Assembly: GCA_026873275.1 (NCBI GenBank)
Contig: JANTUC010000003.1
Coordinates: 1,302,001 to 1,366,000 of the forward strand
Length of the DNA stretch: 64,000 bases
Direction of reading: 5' to 3'
From: Pseudopithomyces maydicus
Taxonomy: Eukaryota; Ascomycota; Dothideomycetes; Pleosporales; Didymosphaeriaceae
The position numbers and the translations under genes were made by a program. The notes below the pieces were generated by a model. That model did not search any database. It saw nothing but the letters and a program-made list of their open reading frames with translations, and was not told where the DNA came from. How positions within the stretch are numbered: position 1 is the stretch's first letter; every line of letters starts with the position of its first letter. Of this stretch, positions 36,945 to 48,947 are shown one piece after another.

Positions 36945-38738
36945 GGCACCATGCTGCAAAGTGGCCGGAGCGGTGCGGTGCCGAGCCATCGGACCCTTCG
37001 CCGCTTGCATCTGATCGGGCACTAGCCAGGCCCCTTGTTCCCATCCCATCTCCTGCCTCTCTTACTTACATCATCTTGCAACTTGCCGACTGACACAATC
37101 ACCCTCGATGCGGACATGTACTGAGGTCCCTCTGGTGGTCGTTTCATAGCACCGTCTCTGCCAAGCATCGTCAAAACACCCTACATACAAGTCGCAATCG
37201 GGAAGCACGCCTGATGTGCTGATGAAGCATCTCCCCTACAGTACTCCACTCTGCCGCCTGCCCATCTGCATCGTCCCGGAGCCGGCATAGTGCAGCAAGA
37301 CCCTGAGCAGCCTACCCGCCTCCACTCTAGGCACTCATGTGTAGCATCTACTACCTACGGTAGTCTAGCCTCCATAGCTAGCCTGCATAGTCTCCAGGGC
37401 TCCAGGGCCCCGGAGCTGGAGACAGCCATCATGACAATGAACATGTCCGGTGCCGTCGCCGAATTACGAACAGCTGAACGTCCAACACAGCTGCGTCTTT
37501 CTCCAAAGACGGTGAATGCGCCACAGCCCGTCATGACCAAGGCAATGCGCCTCCACCTCCACGTTCTTCGGACATGCACTCGAATCCATAGCCCCCGTGC
37601 TGTCCAACCTGCCCGGGTGTCCAAGCGTCTCTTGATCGCAGCCGCCATGGAACTTCGTTTTCCCGCGTCTTGGTGGGGGCCCAAGTTGGATGCTCGTACC
37701 AGTCAGCAAGCTGATGCCCAGGTCACCCGCACAAGCCCGCCATCAGAGAGTTGCATCATCACAGCGGCGGAGGCGGCGGCATGTCTTCTTTGCCTCGTCG
37801 GCCACAGCGAGAGATGATGGAATCATACGACACGTAGCAATCCTTCTGCGCCGGTGCGCTCGCTGCCAAGCGACATTATTGGATAATATTCGCACAATTC
37901 CCACCTGCAAGAGTCTGGAACTACCCACTGTGTCGAGTAGCATCTGCGAGCACAACGCTACGCCTACGGACCTTAAAACGTACCCGTTGGTGCACCACCA
38001 CATCCTCGAGCCCCGTCGGCTTGGTGACTAAACAGCCCGCTGGATTATCTTCTGAAAATCGTCCCAGAGCGGACGCCAAGCTGCAACGCCGCCTTCTCGC
38101 TGTCCTGACCCCTCACCGCAATCTGGACGGTCATTTGTGGGAAGCTGGCTGGGACAGGTGTCGGTGCACCCATTTGCCCGCCATGCTTCCACATCCCCGG
38201 CCATGTGGCGCGACTAGTGTGGGTGAATAAGCGTATCCTTGCACGGCAATCTTGCACGAACTGGCCGCAATCGCAGACCGTCAAAAAAATAATACTCACA
38301 TGCAAGGTCAAGTCCTCTCCGTCTTCAAATACCGGACACGTCTCCGAGCTTTGCCGTGTGACGATGGAATTGCAAATACAGCTGAACTCCACGCCTGTCA
38401 CACCTCGAGCATATCGCTTGCTCGCCAAACTCTGTCTCTAGACCGCGTTCGGTCGGCTACCAAAGCTTTGACGGGAATTGGCACTGCCGAGCCTATCAAT
38501 CCAGCTCCACTGGGGACCAGGGTATGCAGCTGTTTCCTCCTTCCGCTATGATCTGACGACAGCAAGCCTTGGGGTGGCATAAGGGCGCATTGCCTACAAG
38601 GCTGAGTGAAGCCACAGGAGCTGCCGTCCCCGAAGAATCGTTAATAACGAATGCAGCTACCATTAGTTTCCCCGCGTGCAGACCTCTGACCCTTCTCCAC
38701 CCATAGTCCAGCTCCGAGAGCACTCATGTTCTGGAAGC

Positions 38739-41181
38739 ATGTCGACTAATCGTCGTCGGCGGCCACCTTCACTAGCCGCACCGATGCTGTTCTCCATCCT
38801 CTGGGCCATCTTTATAGGCCGCGTAGATGCTCAGTCACCACCTAAGACGGCTGGCCCCGATCCAGTAGAGAATTTCTGTATGCGATGGTGGTCACAGTGT
38901 GAGTTTCCTCGCCCCCGCTTTGCCAAGCAAAGCTGTTGACGACAATGCAGCCATTGTGAAGAACGATGTCTTGTATATTGACAGTGGCATCGAGAGGTTC
39001 AACGACTCGGGCGATGTCTATCTTGGTATCAGTAGGTTTCGTTGGTTTGCAAGCCATGACCAATCGCTCAATCTTGTTAGACAATCATATTCTGAGCATC
39101 AACCTCACCGAGACATGGGATTGGAAGGTACCGAGCAATGAGTCGGGAGGCCTGTCGATTGGAATTACGCGCAAAAACGTGACGAACCCGGATACCGGTA
39201 CTGCGGTGCCCAATCTCATACGAGGGCACCTGTTCCACGGTCCCCAGAACACGAGCAAGATATTTAACTATGGGGGAGCAACGTACATGTACAACCAGTC
39301 GTTCGAGGGCTGGATACAGCCCGAAACATCGACATACCCCCTTTGGACATATGACCCCGAGGCAGAACAACATTGGGATCAATTTAACATTGGCCAGCCA
39401 TGGCAACCAAATCACGGGGCTGCAGCTGAAGACATCGAACGGGGGATCGGGTACTATCTCGGTGGCCAGATCGACATGGGAACATCTACCAAGACCCTAG
39501 GAAAGCCATTCAAAGACAAGACACAGAACCTGTCCATGCCCCTGGACGGCATGTTGATCATCAATTTGGTCGAGAACACGTCACAGAACATTTCGATATT
39601 ATCTATGAAAAAAAGCTCACCTCGGGTCGGAGGAAGTTTGGACTATATCGATGCTGTTGGAGATGGCGGTATACTAGTCGCCTTGGGTGGACAGATCCAT
39701 CCCAACCGCAAGCCCGAGGACGTTGCCAACAGAACAGAAGGCGAACTTGTGAGTAGATTCTGTTCGCTGTTACCGTGGTCTTGGCTTCTCGTCTGACAAC
39801 TAGTTAGATTGGCTTTGATACCGTAGATGTATTCGATCTCGCATCATACTACGCTGACCCATCAAGTAATGGGACATGGTATCAACAAACCACCACTGGA
39901 GACATACCACCTCCAAGGATCGACTACTGCACGGTCACTACTTCAGCACCAGACAACTCGAGCCAACACATTTACATTTACGGTGGAACGGACCCTGTCA
40001 AAAACATGTTCTACGATGATGTAGTGATACTATCGCTGCCTTCGTTCACATGGTCAATTTTCTGGCCGATGGGTGAGAGTACTCGGCTAGGCCACAACTG
40101 TCACCGCGCGGGAAAGAGACAGATGGTCACTGTCGGAGGCAACGTTACCAACCTCCCGTGCGACTGGGAGCGCAAAGGCGTAGCCTTCCTAGATCTGGTG
40201 ACTGGTGACTGGGGCAGTGTGTTCTTAAGCAATCAATCGGACTATCAAATTCCCAAACATGTCTTCAGCGCCACTAATGGCACCTCTGCTGGGAAGGCTA
40301 CGGTCGGCGAACCCAAACAGGGGTGGACGGAAAAGGGACTCGGTCAAGTCTTCCGCAAGTCTCGCTACACGATACCTTCGACCTGGAGTCTCCCTGCGGA
40401 TCCCACAATAGAGTCACCTGGAGAACCAGCGCCGAAAAAGACAAATGTGGGCGCAATCGCAGGTGGAGTTGTAGGCGGTGTAGCCGGTCTCGCGCTCTTC
40501 GCAGTGCTTCTTTTCCATCTGCATCGGCGCCGGATGCGTGCCCGTAAACCACGCGAAACCGAAAACGACGAACTCCCGCACTCGCGCGATGGTGACGAGA
40601 AGAAGTCTGGGTTTGCCCAGGAAGAGGACAAATACGAGCTCCAAGGCGTCAACGAGAACAACCCTGCCGAGCTTGCGGGCCCCGAAGCAGTTGAATTGAA
40701 TGCCCCGAGAGAGTTTGTAGAAGCAGATCATGATACGGCGGCATGGGCGTCAGAGCTCCCAGGTACAAATACTGCTCCTGGCGGCGTTCAAGGCGTGCCC
40801 ATCGTCAGGACCCCCGGGGACGATCTTCCTGAGAGCCCGGAGTACACGCCAGGGTTGAAGAGACCGGCAAGCGCCGGTAGCAGTCGGCGGGGGAGTAGGC
40901 GGTCCAGTACGTCGAGCGAGCGCGCGAGGGCATCGTCGCAGCCCCGAACTGTACCTCAGCCGCGTCAAGCCGCACAGCGAGAGGGCTACTTCAGCGCGAG
41001 CAGCGAGCCTAGCGGTATGGTAGAGAGTTCAAAAAGCGACGATTCGTCCCATATGCCTACAGGACAGGTTTCTCCCCCAGAGCCTGAGCGCGTAGTCCCA
41101 GCGTCTGGATCGTCAAAGACGCCACCACCACCGTCGCCGCCCACACAATCTGTGCCAGTCCCTCCTGGGACGGCGGTATAG
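38739..41181 (+). CDS. Kelch-repeat type I membrane protein
   Basis: This is a secreted or plasma-membrane kelch beta-propeller protein of a fungal family without a defined function. Exons 38739-38898, 38951-39025, 39081-39748 and 39808-41181 join in frame to 758 residues; introns are 52, 55 and 59 nt. The N-terminal hydrophobic stretch LAAPMLFSILWAIFIGRVDAQ fits a signal peptide. The ectodomain has many N-glycosylation sequons (NLT, NVT, NTS, NQS, NRT) and kelch-like blades with double glycines (IYIYGGTDP, MVTVGGNVT, YYLGGQID). A transmembrane helix, VGAIAGGVVGGVAGLALFAVL, near residue 545 is followed by a basic HRRRMRAR stop-transfer. The cytoplasmic tail of about 190 residues is Ser/Pro/Glu-rich. 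GG-rich helices before a disordered tail are common in fungal wall sensors; a sensor role is inference. Confidence 0.9.
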
Positions 41182-42174
41182 CTTGGAGTCCACGTAGGCC
41201 CATGTGCAGTTAAGAGGCGTATAAGTAACGTTGATGAGCGCGGTGAACATGTTTAATATGGTGTTCACGTGGCGTCGCTCTCGCGTAGGTGCGGCGGAGT
41301 GTTCCTGGCATCCGCGTTGAGCGAGAAAATCCATTTAAAAAGGGGGACATAATATGGTGGGATGGAGTTATAGGGTTGTTGCTTCTTGACGGTTTTTCGG
41401 ATGTTATATACCCATTTGAGCGTGGCGTTCTTCAATCCGCAGGAACGGTATGGGATGGCCATGGATTGAGCTGCTCCGCCATCGTGGTGATCAATGTCAA
41501 CAGATCATCATCGAGACAAATGGATGATTCTACGAAGTGCAAAAGTGGGTGGCCTTGCTATTCTGCATTAGGTCAATGGTCCGTTGTATTGTGGTGTAGT
41601 TGAATATTTACTAGGAGGACATATTAGTTCTAGTTGGACCAACGCTGTGTATGTGTTTGTATACATGATCTGTTTCAATCGTCGTACCGACGAATTTGAT
41701 GCACAGACAAGTACAGTGTTGCATGGTTTCGTCTTCAGTAGATGGAATGAGGTAGATGAGGTTAAATGCTTCTTTTGTTTGAAGGGGGAATCATATTTGC
41801 AATCTCTAAATTCCTTCTATCTCCGATGTACGTGTACTATCTGCGCCCTAATGAGATATGAAAGAGACTTATGTAAAATCTAGTATATGGAGCCCTGCCT
41901 AGATTCTACATTTCCCGTCCGTGATTACGTTATCCCCTGCGCCGTGACCTTCATACAAACATACATACAAGAGAAAAGGGTATCCAACGACAGGAGATAG
42001 GCTGAGGGGTGAGCTTGGGATTCCGAGCACAAAATCATAGCGACGCACACACATATACGTGTGCGGAAGAATATCTGTATATGTAAAGTGTGCAGTCTGC
42101 AATACTGGGAGAAGAGGATAAGATGGATAGAGAGGAAAAGTCAACATGAGTATGGATAGTATGATATGAAAGAG
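41182..42174. other. Spacer between convergent kelch and DGK1 genes
   Basis: No gene is recognised. It is AT-richer than the flanking coding sequence and presumably includes both 3' UTRs. Confidence 0.45.
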
Positions 42175-43389
42175 CTAGGCAAAAGCTTTGGTAAAGCCCC
42201 AAAGACCAACGCCGCACAACGCAGGGATGGTGAGGTTGTCGTCCCACCCAAAAAGGTCAACTGCCTCGCTGGCACTCGCAACAAGGCCGGCCCAGAGCGA
42301 CATGGCGCCAAGCGCTAGGTGTCCCGTAATGGAGCTCTCCGCGAACGCCAGGCCCAGTTTCTCGCGTGTCTGTGCCGGCAGCGCAAGAAGGCCCTGGTAC
42401 GCGAATGCGTTCACGCCCGTGTTGTACTCGGCGTAGATGGGAGCCAACCAACCCCAGAATAGCGACGCGGTGACGATGCCTGTCACGCACGCGGCGATGG
42501 AGCCGGCAAGCGATTTTCCCTTCCGCACGCGCCAGGTGCGATGTCCCCACAGGCGACCGAAGGTCGAAGCGGCTGTGTCGCACCAGCTGAGGAGCAGGAC
42601 GCTCATGACGCCGATGTCCTTGGGGAAGAAGCGCAGGACGATCCATGCGCCGAGAAGGTACGAGATGACGCCGTTCCAGCCGTCGACTTCGGACTCGCGC
42701 ATCAGTGCGCCTAGACATCGTATATAAAGGCGATTGACCTGCCAGTATCGGTGGCGGACAAGGTCGGTGGCGGCAATGGGGATGAGCAAGGTGAGGAGAA
42801 TGGGATGTATCTGATCTGGCTGGCGACCGGTGCAGTAGAGGAAGATGGTCAAAAAGCCAATAGAAACATGGAGGATCTTGCGCGGGACTTCGTGTCTGTG
42901 AATCTGCAATCTGTCAGCCCCGCCCGGCATGGCGCACTCGCTCCCACGGCGACTTACAAAAGACCTCCATTCCTGGTGTATGGGGATGAGCCCCAGCGGG
43001 CTCGGGCTCCTGCTCATCTCGCGCCAGTAGTTCTTGTTGGCGGCGGCGGGCGAGAGGTGGCCGTTGACGGTGCGGTTTGGCAGCGTCAGGTCCGCCTTCT
43101 TCGCCTTGGTGTTGCCGTTCATGTGCCTCTTCGCGGTCAAGCCGCTCATGCGGCGTCGGCGGCCCTCGAGCATGGGGCTCCGGCTCCTGGCCCTGGCCCT
43201 CTTCTCCGGGTCCGAGCTGGACGAGTCCTCGTCGATGGGCGGTGGCGAGGTGACGACGCGCTGCCTGCGACTCGCCGAGCGGGTCACGGGCCCAAAGTAC
43301 CCCTCCTTCCCGCTCGTCTCGGAGGGCGTGGGCGAGGGCGATATGACGCGCGGGGTGTGCGGGACGGCATACTGGCGGGACGAGGCCAT
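42175..43389 (-). CDS. DGK1: CTP-dependent diacylglycerol kinase Dgk1
   Basis: This is an ER/nuclear-envelope enzyme that phosphorylates diacylglycerol with CTP to give phosphatidate, opposing the Pah1 phosphatase. Exons 43389-42958 and 42903-42175 give 386 residues. The N-terminal 145 residues are Ser/Arg-rich and disordered (SPSPTPSETSGKEGYFGPVTR). The catalytic part begins HRHEVPRKILHVSIGF and contains RFFPKDIGVMSVLLLSWCDTAASTFGR and GKSLAGSIAA, the CTP-transferase-type signature shared with Dgk1 and dolichol kinases, plus several hydrophobic helices. The 54-nt intron (42957-42904; GTAAGT donor, CAG acceptor) is a multiple of three with no stop, so an unspliced reading is also open and would add 18 residues. 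The canonical sites and the family alignment favour splicing. Confidence 0.89.
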   Translation of the reverse strand: MASSRQYAVPHTPRVISPSPTPSETSGKEGYFGPVTRSASRRQRVVTSPPPIDEDSSSSDPEKRARARSRSPMLEGRRRRMSGLTAKRHMNGNTKAKKADLTLPNRTVNGHLSPAAANKNYWREMSRSPSPLGLIPIHQEWRSFVSRRGSECAMPGGADRLQIHRHEVPRKILHVSIGFLTIFLYCTGRQPDQIHPILLTLLIPIAATDLVRHRYWQVNRLYIRCLGALMRESEVDGWNGVISYLLGAWIVLRFFPKDIGVMSVLLLSWCDTAASTFGRLWGHRTWRVRKGKSLAGSIAACVTGIVTASLFWGWLAPIYAEYNTGVNAFAYQGLLALPAQTREKLGLAFAESSITGHLALGAMSLWAGLVASASEAVDLFGWDDNLTIPALCGVGLWGFTKAFA

Positions 43390-44239
43390 GGCTCGCTGCC
43401 AGCAAAGGGGGAAGGCGGGCAGCGGAGCAGCGCGGATGAGGCCGGTGACTCTGGCGGAGGGTGCAAAGTGCAGGCCGGTCGAGTGGGCAGCGCGTGGTGC
43501 GAGTTCCGAGAGTTGCGGGTGCGGCGCGTGTGAAGAGGAAGGCTGAGCGGCTCGGTGCGCGGCGGGCGCTATGTGGTGGTCGACATGGGCGTGCTGGGCT
43601 GGGTTGGTTGCGAGTGCGAATTCGTCCGGACGCCCATCGTCTGGTGGCGGGGCTGGGGGAGGAGAGGCCACCGTGGAGTTTTGGGGCGAGGGTCGAGGGT
43701 CGAGGATTACGTGGATGGACAGCTTAGGGGCGCGAAATTATGATGTTTTTCCTCTTCACGCAGGCAGGGTTCGTCCGGGTATTTTTTGCGACTTGCACTG
43801 CTGCTCATGCGCTCATGCAACTGGGATGCATGCTAGCCGCCTTGGCAGATGCGACGATACTGGGACTGGTACTGGGACTGATATCTACTGTAGTCTACCT
43901 ATGTACATGGTTTCTTGCCTGCAACATTTGAACAGCGGCCCAGCTCTTGTTTGTTGTCAGACGTCAGACAGCAGGCTGGAGCCAGTCTAAGACTTGCGCA
44001 CCACCTGCAATGGCCCCGGGGCTGATGCATGCATGTGAGGTGTGCCAGGGCTCTAGGTCCACCCCCGGGAACTTCCGAAGCATGTGATTGCCGTCGCACC
44101 AGCCACGGCACCAGCCACAGTGCCACCCGGCAGCCACACACTGTGGCGCGCTACCCACATTTTTTTCCTCGAACCCAAACTTTTGTTGCTCGTGATCCGC
44201 ACTATCATCTATCAGCACCGCAAACCGATCGCCGGCACA
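43390..44239. other. Divergent promoter region of DGK1 and SPB4
   Basis: About 850 bp between the two starts. The frame upstream of the SPB4 ATG is open but has no family sequence. No gene is recognised. Confidence 0.5.
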
Positions 44240-46134
44240 ATGGCACCCCAAACCAAGATTGAGAGGTCCTGGAGCGCCCTGACCCCGGCCTTGTCAGAAT
44301 GGATTCTGGACGCCATATCCGCCATGGGCTTTACCAAGACCACACCAGTCCAGCATGCCGCCATTCCATTGTTTCTGGGCAACAAGGACGTCGTTGTGGA
44401 AGCCGTCACGGGGTCAGGCAAGACGCTGGCGTTTCTCATACCGACTGTCGAGCGCCTCCTCCGCCTGGATGCGCCGTTGAAGAAAAACCACGTCGGCGCC
44501 ATCATCATATCACCGACACGAGAACTGGCAACACAGATTCACACGGTGCTCTTATCCCTGCTCAAGTTCCATGCTCCATCAGCAGCTGCCATCCGGATTA
44601 ACGACGAAGACTCTGATATGGAAGACGCGGATGCCCCACCTCCACCGACATTCCCCCTGGAACCCTTAAAATCCTGCCCCAGCTTCTTTTGGGTGGAACA
44701 GTCACCCCAGCACAGGATCTCAGTTGGTTCTTGAAAAACTCGCCCAGCATACTCATCGGAACACCCGGCCGTCTGCTCGAGCTCTTGTCATCGCCACATG
44801 TCCACTGCCCACAATCTTCATTCGATGCCTTGGTGTTGGATGAGGCAGACCGGCTGTTGGATCTTGGCTTCAAGGAAGATTTGCAGAGAATACTGTCAAG
44901 ACTACCGAAACAGCGACGAACAGGACTGTTCAGCGCCAGTGTGAGCGAAGCTGTCGACCAACTTGTCCGAGTTGGTCTGCGCAATCCGGTCCGTATCGCT
45001 GTCAAGGTCAAAGCAAGAGTTGCCCCGAAGCCCGGGGAGGAGGGGAGAATCGAAGATAAGCGTACTCCAGCAAGTTTGCAGATGTCATATCTTGTCATGC
45101 CAGCCTCCCATAAAATTCCGGCCATCAGGAAACTGCTGGCCACTCTGCAACCGCGGCCCCAAAAGATCATTTTATATCTAGCTACGTGCTATTCGGTGGA
45201 CTATTTTCAGCACGTGCTACCGGGTGTTCTTGAGGGCCATGCCATAGTCCCGTTACATGGCAAACACCCGGATAAGGTTCGTAGAAAGAACTTTGCCAAA
45301 TTCGTCGACAGCATGGCCCCGTCGATCCTTCTCACCACCGATGTTGCAGCTCGTGGTCTCGACATCCCAGCCGTTGATCTTGTTCTTCAGATCGACCCAC
45401 CAAGCGATCCCAAAACATTTATCCACCGCTGCGGTCGCGCAGGACGAGCTGGACGCAGGGGTCTGGCGGTGACCTTCCTCACCCCCGGCCGTGAGGAAGA
45501 CTACATCGAGTTCTTACGTATTCGACAAACACCCATTTCGCCGCTGGCCACACCCGCCATCACCATTACATCCATCGACGCAGACGCAGTGAGCAAGACC
45601 ATGCGTGACGTAGCCCGATCTGACCGTGCCATCTTTGATAAAGCCCAGCGCGGCTTCGTATCCTGGGTTCGTGCCTACAGCAAGCACACCGCCAGCTCCA
45701 TCTTCCACGTTGGTAACCTCGATTGGGAAGACTTGGGCCATGCCTGGGGTCTCCTGCGTCTACCGAGTATGCCCGAGCTGAAAAAGTTTGACGGAGATCG
45801 CTCGCTTGGACTGGAGTTCGATCTTGATGCCCTCGCGTACAAGGACAAGGTCCGCGAGAAGCAGCGGCAGGAAGAGCTCAGTGGGAAGGGTGAGGGAATC
45901 GAAAAGAAGCGGTTTGAGAAGAAGGACAAGGAAAAGGATGCCTGGACGCAGAAGAAGGAACAGAGGGCGACGAAGGAGGTGCGGAGGGAGAAGAAGGTGA
46001 AGAAGAGGGAGCATGAGAGGGTTTCAAAAATGAGTGAGGAAGAGAAGAAGAAGGAGGATGATTTGAAGAGGATGATTGAGCAGGTGAGAAAGACGGTCGT
46101 TGAAGAGGAAGAGTTCGAAGGGTTCAGTGACTAA
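44240..46134 (+). CDS. SPB4: DEAD-box ATP-dependent RNA helicase Spb4
   Basis: Spb4 is a nucleolar helicase required for 60S subunit (27S pre-rRNA) maturation. The single exon starts MAPQTKIERSWSAL. Motifs in order: Q motif GFTKTTPVQHAAIP, motif I AVTGSGKT (about 54-61), Ia SPTRELATQ, Ib GTPGR, II DEAD (about 201), III SAS, V TTDVAARGLDIP, VI HRCGRAGRAG. A Lys/Glu-rich C-terminal tail follows. SAS for motif III and the downstream block HVGNLDWEDLGHAWGLLRLP are typical of Spb4. An acidic insert, INDEDSDMEDADAPPPP, lies between Ia and Ib. The frame shifts between them at the A4 run 44668-44671; one added base restores QLLLGGTVTP and gives about 631 residues. No intron fits. As an essential gene it is more likely mis-sequenced than dead. 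Confidence 0.93.
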
Positions 46135-46799
46135 ATCCTCGAAGTGGCTCTCGAAGATGGGACAATCACATGTAGATAGAGGCCAATCTACCCGACCGTA
46201 TACCCCATGAAAATATGTACATGTATAGCAAATATCGGATTGAATCTCAACATTGGTTGAATAACGATAGATTCGCCGTGCTATTCTGATCATGCCTGGT
46301 AGGTCAACGCAGCCCAAAGAGTTTAAAAAATTACAAATTCTCATCACTTCTCCTAAAGAACATTTGAAGGAAAAAAACATACAACAGCAGGTATTCGCTA
46401 GTGGTCACCCACCTAACTACTAATCTGCCGGTAGACTGCTTATATATGGCTGAGCAGACGGGAAGCCTAGTTCTCAATCTCCTATGGTCGTATGTGATTA
46501 TTGATACATTGTTTGCTGTCTATATTGCAGAATTTACATTGCTACTCGGGTGCTTACCATACCCATACCCCCCAACAGATTGCCTTGGACTGCTAAGCCG
46601 ACTTATCGACCTGCAGATATTCCATCACTACAACACCACTACATCATTCAAAGCAATTCTGACGTGAATCATAGTGCGGTCGAACCCGAACGCGGCCGTA
46701 CAAGTATATACAATTAGCATGTTTCACAGGTAGAGTACAAGTATTTTTTCAACAAACGTTACATGTTACAATCAACGTAGAGAATTTTGTGGAGAGGCA
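46135..46799. other. Spacer between convergent SPB4 and SerRS genes
   Basis: 3' flanks of two convergent genes; AT-rich. No gene is recognised. Confidence 0.45.
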
Positions 46800-47991
46800 T
46801 TAGTAGTTTCCAGTTCCGTGAATTTTGTGGCCCTGGATCTTCTCCTGGCCTCCCATAAATGGTCGTAATACTTCCGGAATAGTGACGGAATAATCATGCT
46901 CGTTCCACGCGTTTTCCAGGATGGCGGCCAGCACACGTGGGACCGCCATAGCAGTGCCATTCAGTGTGTAAGGGAAGTCCAGCTTGCCACCAGTCTTCCC
47001 AAGGCGTACTCTGGTATGGAGTCGCCTGCTCTGGTAATCTGTACAGATGGATGTGGAGGTGACCTCGCCCCAGCCTTGATCCTTCTCTCGCCGCGACGGG
47101 AAGAAGGCTTCGATGTCTATCTTTCTCGTTGCACTGGCACCGAGGTCGGTGGTAGGCATCTCGAGAACGCGACAGTGCAAGCCAAGGCTCTGGAGAATTT
47201 CCTTCTGCATGGACAGCATCTCGTCGAAGATGATTTGCGAATTGGAGGGTGCTTCGGCGGCGAAATGGTCTTGCTCGTTGGTATCGGGCAATGTCCAGGC
47301 AAACATCTCTACTTTTGTGAACTCGTGCACACGATAGAGGCCCTTTGTGTCTATTCCGCGGGCACCAGCTTCGGCGCGATAACATCGCGAGACTCCGACC
47401 GTCTTAAGCGGGAGCTCAGTGTCATCGAAGGTGTGGTTCGCCTTCATTCCCGCCAGAGGGATCTCGGCGGTGCCTGCGAGTACCAGCTGGGGTTTCGCTT
47501 GGTCCTTCTCAGCCTGCTCGATGGCATAAACCTGCTGCTCCCCGTTCTGGTCTCTCGGCTGGAATCCGCATGCCGATGCAACGTGCGAGTATACCAGCGA
47601 TGGCGGGGCGACAGCTTTCCACCCTCTGTTGCGGGCTACGGTAAGCGCATACTGGACGAGGGCCTGCTCGAGCATTGCGGCATCGCCGACTAAGAAGTAC
47701 CAGCCCCATCCAGATGTCTGGGCCGATGCTGCAAAATCCAATATTCCAAGCTCGGATCCAATGTGGACATGCGACCTCCAAACGCGATCGGACTGCGAGG
47801 GCTCGGGCTCGGGGTGGTGGTTGATGTATTCCAGGAGCTGTGGTTCGGTGCCCACGGGCGTACTGGTGCTGCTAAGATTCGGCAAGTCTTGGGCCAGGGT
47901 GTCGATCTCGTTTTGCAATTCCGTCTCGCTGGCCTCGATGGCACCGATGTCTGCTTTCAAGGCCTTCGCCTCAGCAAGGAGCGACTCCCTC

Positions 47992-48029
<38 letters not shown>

Positions 48030-48350
48030 TGCAGCATGGGATTTTGCCTTTGCCAGCTTCCCCCGTATAGCATTGTTCCTTTCTCTCAAGTGGCGAGCAT
48101 TCTGTTGGAGCGCCAGCCATTGCTCGTGAAGCTCGATGATGCGCCACGACGACCTGCTGTGGGCGGCATAGTTGCGGTCGACGCAGTTCTGCTCGTAGAG
48201 GCCGGGGTTCTGACGGATATGCTTGATGTCTATCGAGGGCTTGGGGGCAAATGCAGGGCGAGTGTACGGGCGACGAAGAGCGCGTGGTAATGGCGAGCGT
48301 GCTGGAAGTGGTGCGCAGTGTCTCGATAGCAGGGTCCGTAGTGATGGCAT
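46800..48350 (-). CDS. DIA4: Mitochondrial seryl-tRNA synthetase
   Basis: This is a class II aminoacyl-tRNA synthetase that charges mitochondrial tRNA-Ser. It is a single exon of 516 residues. An Arg/Pro-rich presequence (MPSLRTLLSRHCAPLPARSP) precedes DIKHIRQNPGLYEQNC, the start of the N-terminal tRNA-binding coiled coil. That arm contains an unusual GD repeat from a GGCGAC hexamer array (47995-48029). The catalytic domain shows LVLAGTAEIPLAGM, motif 2 SRCYRAEAGARGIDTKGLYR with VHEFTKVEMF, and motif 3 TLNGTAMAVPRVLAAILEN. ASATRKIDIEAFFPSR is the typical serine-site region. The start is set at the ATG of 48350, giving a classical presequence; the longer upstream open frame lacks any targeting character. 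Divergent from the TLC gene. Confidence 0.94.
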
Positions 48351-48947
48351 CTTGGAGCTAGCGAGGCAACCGTGGCAGGGCAGACAGTCTACCGTGCAAT
48401 CTATGACAAGACCATGTCGTTCCCAGCAAAGCACTGTACGTATCTAAGAGCGAGGATGCATGCGGCGGTGGTCGGTGGAGCTTTGCGCAAGCTCCCGCCA
48501 AGCATGCTCCCACCGGGACACCCCACGGCCGACGCGTCTTCATGCGCCTCGTGTGGCGGTGCGAATGCCAACGCCTGCTCCGGGGCTCCAGGGCTCCAGG
48601 GCTCCGGGGCTCCAGGGCTCCAGGGCTTCAACCTTGGCCCATGACGTGGTCGCGTGTGTGCGCACGTCTGGAGGGGGGCATGGCATGTCCAAGGGGGTGG
48701 CACTGCATGGCCCGCCGTGTTCGTGACTTTGAGTCAAGGGCTTTGCCTTCACAAGTATCCAAGGATCCATGCATCGCGCGCCGAGGCACGAGACACTCGC
48801 ATCATCCATGGATCACTGAGGCTTGCGGGAGCTGACCCGTTGCCTCCCAACGCCCGCCTAGCCCGCCCACGCCCACACCCATAACCCCCCGCTCTCCTCC
48901 TCCACGCCCGGCTTTCCCTCGTCTCCCTTGCTTTGACCAACCTCGCC
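48351..48947. other. Divergent promoter region with 9-nt minisatellite
   Basis: This lies between the SerRS and TLC-gene starts. Around 48580-48630 there are about five to six copies of a 9-mer, gggctccag, with a single G/A variant. No gene is recognised. Confidence 0.55.

Larger units (their letters stand above)
36430..38738. other. Intergenic upstream of E2 gene and kelch gene
   Basis: This 2.3-kb block lies between divergent genes. Two tandem repeats (36566-36640 and 36822-36944) lie within about 520 bp of the E2 start. Frames at 37.3-37.8 kb on both strands have no recognisable domain and none is called. Confidence 0.5.

Noticed and set aside
37290..37817. 175-residue plus-strand frame
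   Set aside because: No domain, no splice structure, overlapped by an antisense frame of similar quality.
42751..43533. 260-residue plus-strand open frame
   Set aside because: Antisense to DGK1 and its upstream region; Arg/Ala/Gly-rich with no domain.
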